The translations under genes and the position numbers were made by a program. 9,835 nt of DNA, taken from Lysinibacillus sp. (GTDB lineage: Bacteria > Bacillota > Bacilli > Bacillales_A > Planococcaceae). Where the stretch lies: the NCBI GenBank assembly GCA_012735355.1, contig JAAYHP010000077.1, positions 1 to 9,835 on the forward strand, in the 5' to 3' direction. Of the stretch, positions 8,155 to 9,835 are shown piece by piece. Position 1 is the stretch's first letter. Every line of letters starts with the position of its first letter. The notes beneath the pieces were generated by a model. It was not told where the DNA came from, searched no databases, and worked only from the letters and a program-made list of their open reading frames with translations.

Positions 8155-8967
8155 ATGCAAATTAAAAATAATATATGGAAGCAACAATCGGCGAAAGAAA
8201 CATTGTTTATAAAAAAATACGATCATTCCCACGTATTTGAAAAAGTAGCATTGATCCATGAACAACTAGAATTAATAGAGTTTCCATATATCATTCCTTT
8301 AAAAAAAACGGATGAACCTTTATTGCTTGTTCAAAGTTGGCAAAAAAATAGTTATAGTGCGGACTTTTCGAAAGCGAAACATCGAAAAAGTGCAGTCAAA
8401 ATATTAAAATCTTTACACAAAAGGAATGAAAAGATAGATTGGAATAGTTTTAATGTGATTCCGAAACAAAAGCTACTTCAAAAGTGGAATGCAAGGCTTG
8501 AACGATTTTTATTCAATGAAAAAGAATTAGTGAAATATTTAGGACATCAATATTACGATATTGTTATATACGCCAATAAAGTATTAAAAAAGATTCGCAA
8601 TTCCCCGGGTAAAAATAGTAAAAAACAAACATTGCTTCATGGTGATGTTGTACACCATAATTTTTTAATGACGAAAGATGGTATGAAATTAATTGACTTT
8701 GATTTAGCAGTTATTGGTGATGCAGCAGAAGAAATGATTCTTTGGATGCATAGAGCATTGCCTGCAATGGATTATCATATTGAGCAATTGTTAAGTGAAC
8801 ATTCTTATTTACAAGTTTGTTTACCGAAACTTCATTATTTACAGTATCCGAATGAACTACTTAGGGAATGGCAATACGTTTTGCAGCTTGGAGATTATGA
8901 AAAAGAAGCTTTCTTAGAATATATAATGCCTTTTACAGAAAATGCGTTAAGGCATTGGCCTGAATAA
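8155..8967 (+). CDS. CotS/YsxE-like spore kinase-fold protein (aminoglycoside phosphotransferase superfamily)
   Basis: The 270-residue product has the APH/choline-kinase fold. The catalytic loop HGDVVHHN (162-169, with D164 and N169) and the metal-binding DFD (181-183) are intact, and a lysine-bearing strand near the N-terminus (LFIKKYD, 17-23) could be the ATP lysine. It resembles the CotS/YsxE/YutH group of spore coat proteins more than antibiotic kinases, an inference from context and general composition. The ATG at 8155 directly follows the safA stop codon with no recognisable ribosome binding site and no alternative in-frame ATG nearby, so translation probably depends on ribosomes finishing safA. 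Its substrate is unknown. A gap of 160 bases follows before ruvA. Confidence 0.8.
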   Translation: MQIKNNIWKQQSAKETLFIKKYDHSHVFEKVALIHEQLELIEFPYIIPLKKTDEPLLLVQSWQKNSYSADFSKAKHRKSAVKILKSLHKRNEKIDWNSFNVIPKQKLLQKWNARLERFLFNEKELVKYLGHQYYDIVIYANKVLKKIRNSPGKNSKKQTLLHGDVVHHNFLMTKDGMKLIDFDLAVIGDAAEEMILWMHRALPAMDYHIEQLLSEHSYLQVCLPKLHYLQYPNELLREWQYVLQLGDYEKEAFLEYIMPFTENALRHWPE

Positions 8968-9060
8968 ATTGCACAAACTGAAAAAATTCAATGAAAATAA
9001 GAATCTATTGTTCAAAGTAGGATAAAAAAATAAGATTATGATAAGATAAAATAAGAGTAG

Positions 9061-9095
9061 AAAAGATGACCGTCATCATTGGACGGGCTTTCTTT
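9061..9095 (+). terminator. possible weak terminator between the kinase gene and ruvA
   Basis: CCGTC (9070-9074) and GACGG (9082-9086) form a short GC-rich stem with a 7-base loop. Imperfect pairing continues outward between AAAAGATGA and GCTTTCTTTT. It would end the safA transcript or attenuate one entering ruvA. The stem is short and contains mismatches. Confidence 0.4.
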
Positions 9096-9127
9096 TGTTT
9101 AAGAATGTTTGAATGTGAGGAAATAAA

Positions 9128-9748
9128 ATGTATGATTATATTATTGGTCAAGTAACGAGGATTACCCCTGAATATATCGTTTTAGAACAAGGTGGCATAG
9201 GCTATTTAATCATCACACCGAACCCTTATGCTTTTCGCATTAACGATGAGCAACAAAAGGTTTATATACATATGCACGTTCGTGAAGATGCCCAGCAATT
9301 ATATGGTTTCAAAACTTTAGAACAACGAGAATTGTTTCAAAAGTTGATACAAGTTTCTGGCAATGGGCCAAAAAGTGCATTGCCGATTCTAGCTAGCGGT
9401 AACCCTTCACAAGTGATTACTGCTATTGAGATGGAAGATGAAGCATTTTTAGTGAAATTCCCTGGTGTTGGGAAGAAAACAGCCCGACAAATGATTCTTG
9501 ATTTAAAAGGGAAGCTAGGTTCTCTATTGGATAAAGTAGAATTGCCAAGTGGGGAAGATGAACTACCTCTATTCGGTGTGAATCCACATAAGCAGGAATT
9601 AGAAGAGGCGATGATGGCTCTATCAGCTCTTGGATATTCTGAAAAAGAGCTTGAAAAAATCAAACCTCAATTACAATCCGAAGAAGAGTTACAAACGACG
9701 GAAAGTTATATGAAATACGCGCTAAAATTATTGTTGAAAATGAAATAA
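9128..9748 (+). CDS. ruvA: Holliday junction DNA helicase subunit RuvA
   Basis: RuvA binds four-way DNA junctions and loads the RuvB motor for branch migration. The 206-residue protein shows the N-terminal OB fold (1-63; GGIGYLIITPNPYAF), the tandem helix-hairpin-helix domain (about 64-140; VSGNGPKSALPIL and FPGVGKKTARQMILDLKGKL) and, after an acidic linker, the C-terminal RuvB-contacting domain (about 158-206; EEAMMALSALGYSEKELEKI). B. subtilis RuvA has 201 residues. ATG 9128 lies 7 bases after GAGG (9117-9120). In B. subtilis bofC precedes this gene; here a kinase gene does. ruvB follows after 16 bases. Confidence 0.97.
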   Translation: MYDYIIGQVTRITPEYIVLEQGGIGYLIITPNPYAFRINDEQQKVYIHMHVREDAQQLYGFKTLEQRELFQKLIQVSGNGPKSALPILASGNPSQVITAIEMEDEAFLVKFPGVGKKTARQMILDLKGKLGSLLDKVELPSGEDELPLFGVNPHKQELEEAMMALSALGYSEKELEKIKPQLQSEEELQTTESYMKYALKLLLKMK

Positions 9749-9764
9749 GAAGGAAGGGCGGACA

Positions 9765-9835
9765 ATGGATCGAATCGTATCAAGTGAAGTAAATGAATTC
9801 GATGAACAATTTGAGCTTTCTCTCAGGCCCCAGAG
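9765..9835 (+). CDS. ruvB: Holliday junction DNA helicase RuvB (N-terminal fragment, cut by window end)
   Basis: Only the first 23 codons are visible (MDRIVSSEVNEFDEQFELSLRPQ). They agree with the N-terminus of B. subtilis RuvB, which runs MDERLVSSE and then reaches SLRPQ. RuvB is the hexameric AAA+ motor that drives branch migration with RuvA. The start ATG 9765 has GGAAGGG (9752-9758) at 6 bases, and the gap to ruvA is 16 bases, as expected for a ruvAB operon. The ATPase motifs lie beyond the window, so the assignment rests on the N-terminus and its position after ruvA. Confidence 0.9.
   Translation, partial: MDRIVSSEVNEFDEQFELSLRPQ

Noticed and set aside
8155..8967. Aminoglycoside resistance gene
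   Set aside because: The kinase fold is shared, but location after safA and overall character fit the spore CotS/YsxE group; nothing indicates a resistance enzyme or recent transfer.
9008..9036. Sigma-A promoter for ruvA (TTGTTC, 17 bases, TAAGAT)
   Set aside because: Spacing is right but only 3 and 4 of 6 positions match; in such AT-rich sequence this is expected by chance.
9337..9663. Open frame on the minus strand inside ruvA
   Set aside because: Shadow of ruvA; Ser-rich composition typical of antisense translation and no start signal.

Overview
The window is a low-GC chromosomal segment of an endospore-forming Firmicute (order Bacillales). The gene order spoIVFA-spoIVFB-rplU-prp(ysxB)-rpmA-spo0B-obgE-pheB-pheA, then niaR, safA and ruvA-ruvB, is the conserved Bacillus-type arrangement, and the proteins align readily with their B. 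subtilis counterparts as I remember them. Several details differ from B. subtilis: a short SpoIVFA, SpoIVFB without a CBS domain, a CotS-like kinase after safA, and no nad, coxA or bofC genes between niaR and ruvA. Together they suggest a more distant relative, perhaps of the Lysinibacillus/Ureibacillus type. That placement is a guess; the sequence alone does not settle it.

Region by region. 1-196: the truncated right end of a Bacillaceae-type intergenic repeat, a strong hairpin terminator and a candidate sigma-E promoter. 197-1377: the sporulation operon spoIVFA-spoIVFB, encoding the membrane regulator and the intramembrane metalloprotease that activates pro-sigma-K. 1369-2525: a strong sigma-A promoter embedded in the end of spoIVFB, a structured L21 leader RNA, then rplU-prp-rpmA and an intrinsic terminator. 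2571-6224: spo0B-obgE-pheB-pheA and a DCC-family thiol oxidoreductase gene, all on the plus strand and tightly packed, closed by a hairpin shared with the convergent niaR. 6225-6755 (minus): niaR, the nicotinate-responsive repressor. 6898-8967: safA, a LysM spore-coat morphogenetic protein, with an aminoglycoside-phosphotransferase-fold kinase starting at the very next base after its stop. 9128 to the end: ruvA and the first codons of ruvB (Holliday-junction branch migration).

The genes fall into ribosome assembly (L21, L27, the L27-processing protease Prp, the GTPase Obg), sporulation (Spo0B phosphorelay, the SpoIVF sigma-K checkpoint, SafA coat assembly), phenylalanine synthesis (PheA and the ACT protein PheB), NAD control (NiaR) and recombination (RuvAB). 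I see no CRISPR array, transposase, phage gene or tRNA, and no evidence of a wholly new system. The most interesting signal is that three parts of the sigma-K checkpoint look reduced together: the cytoplasmic N-terminus of SpoIVFA is missing, the C-terminal CBS domain of SpoIVFB is missing, and bofC is absent from its usual place before ruvA. The second is the pairing of a LysM coat protein with a CotS/YsxE-like kinase, which mirrors spoVID-ysxE.
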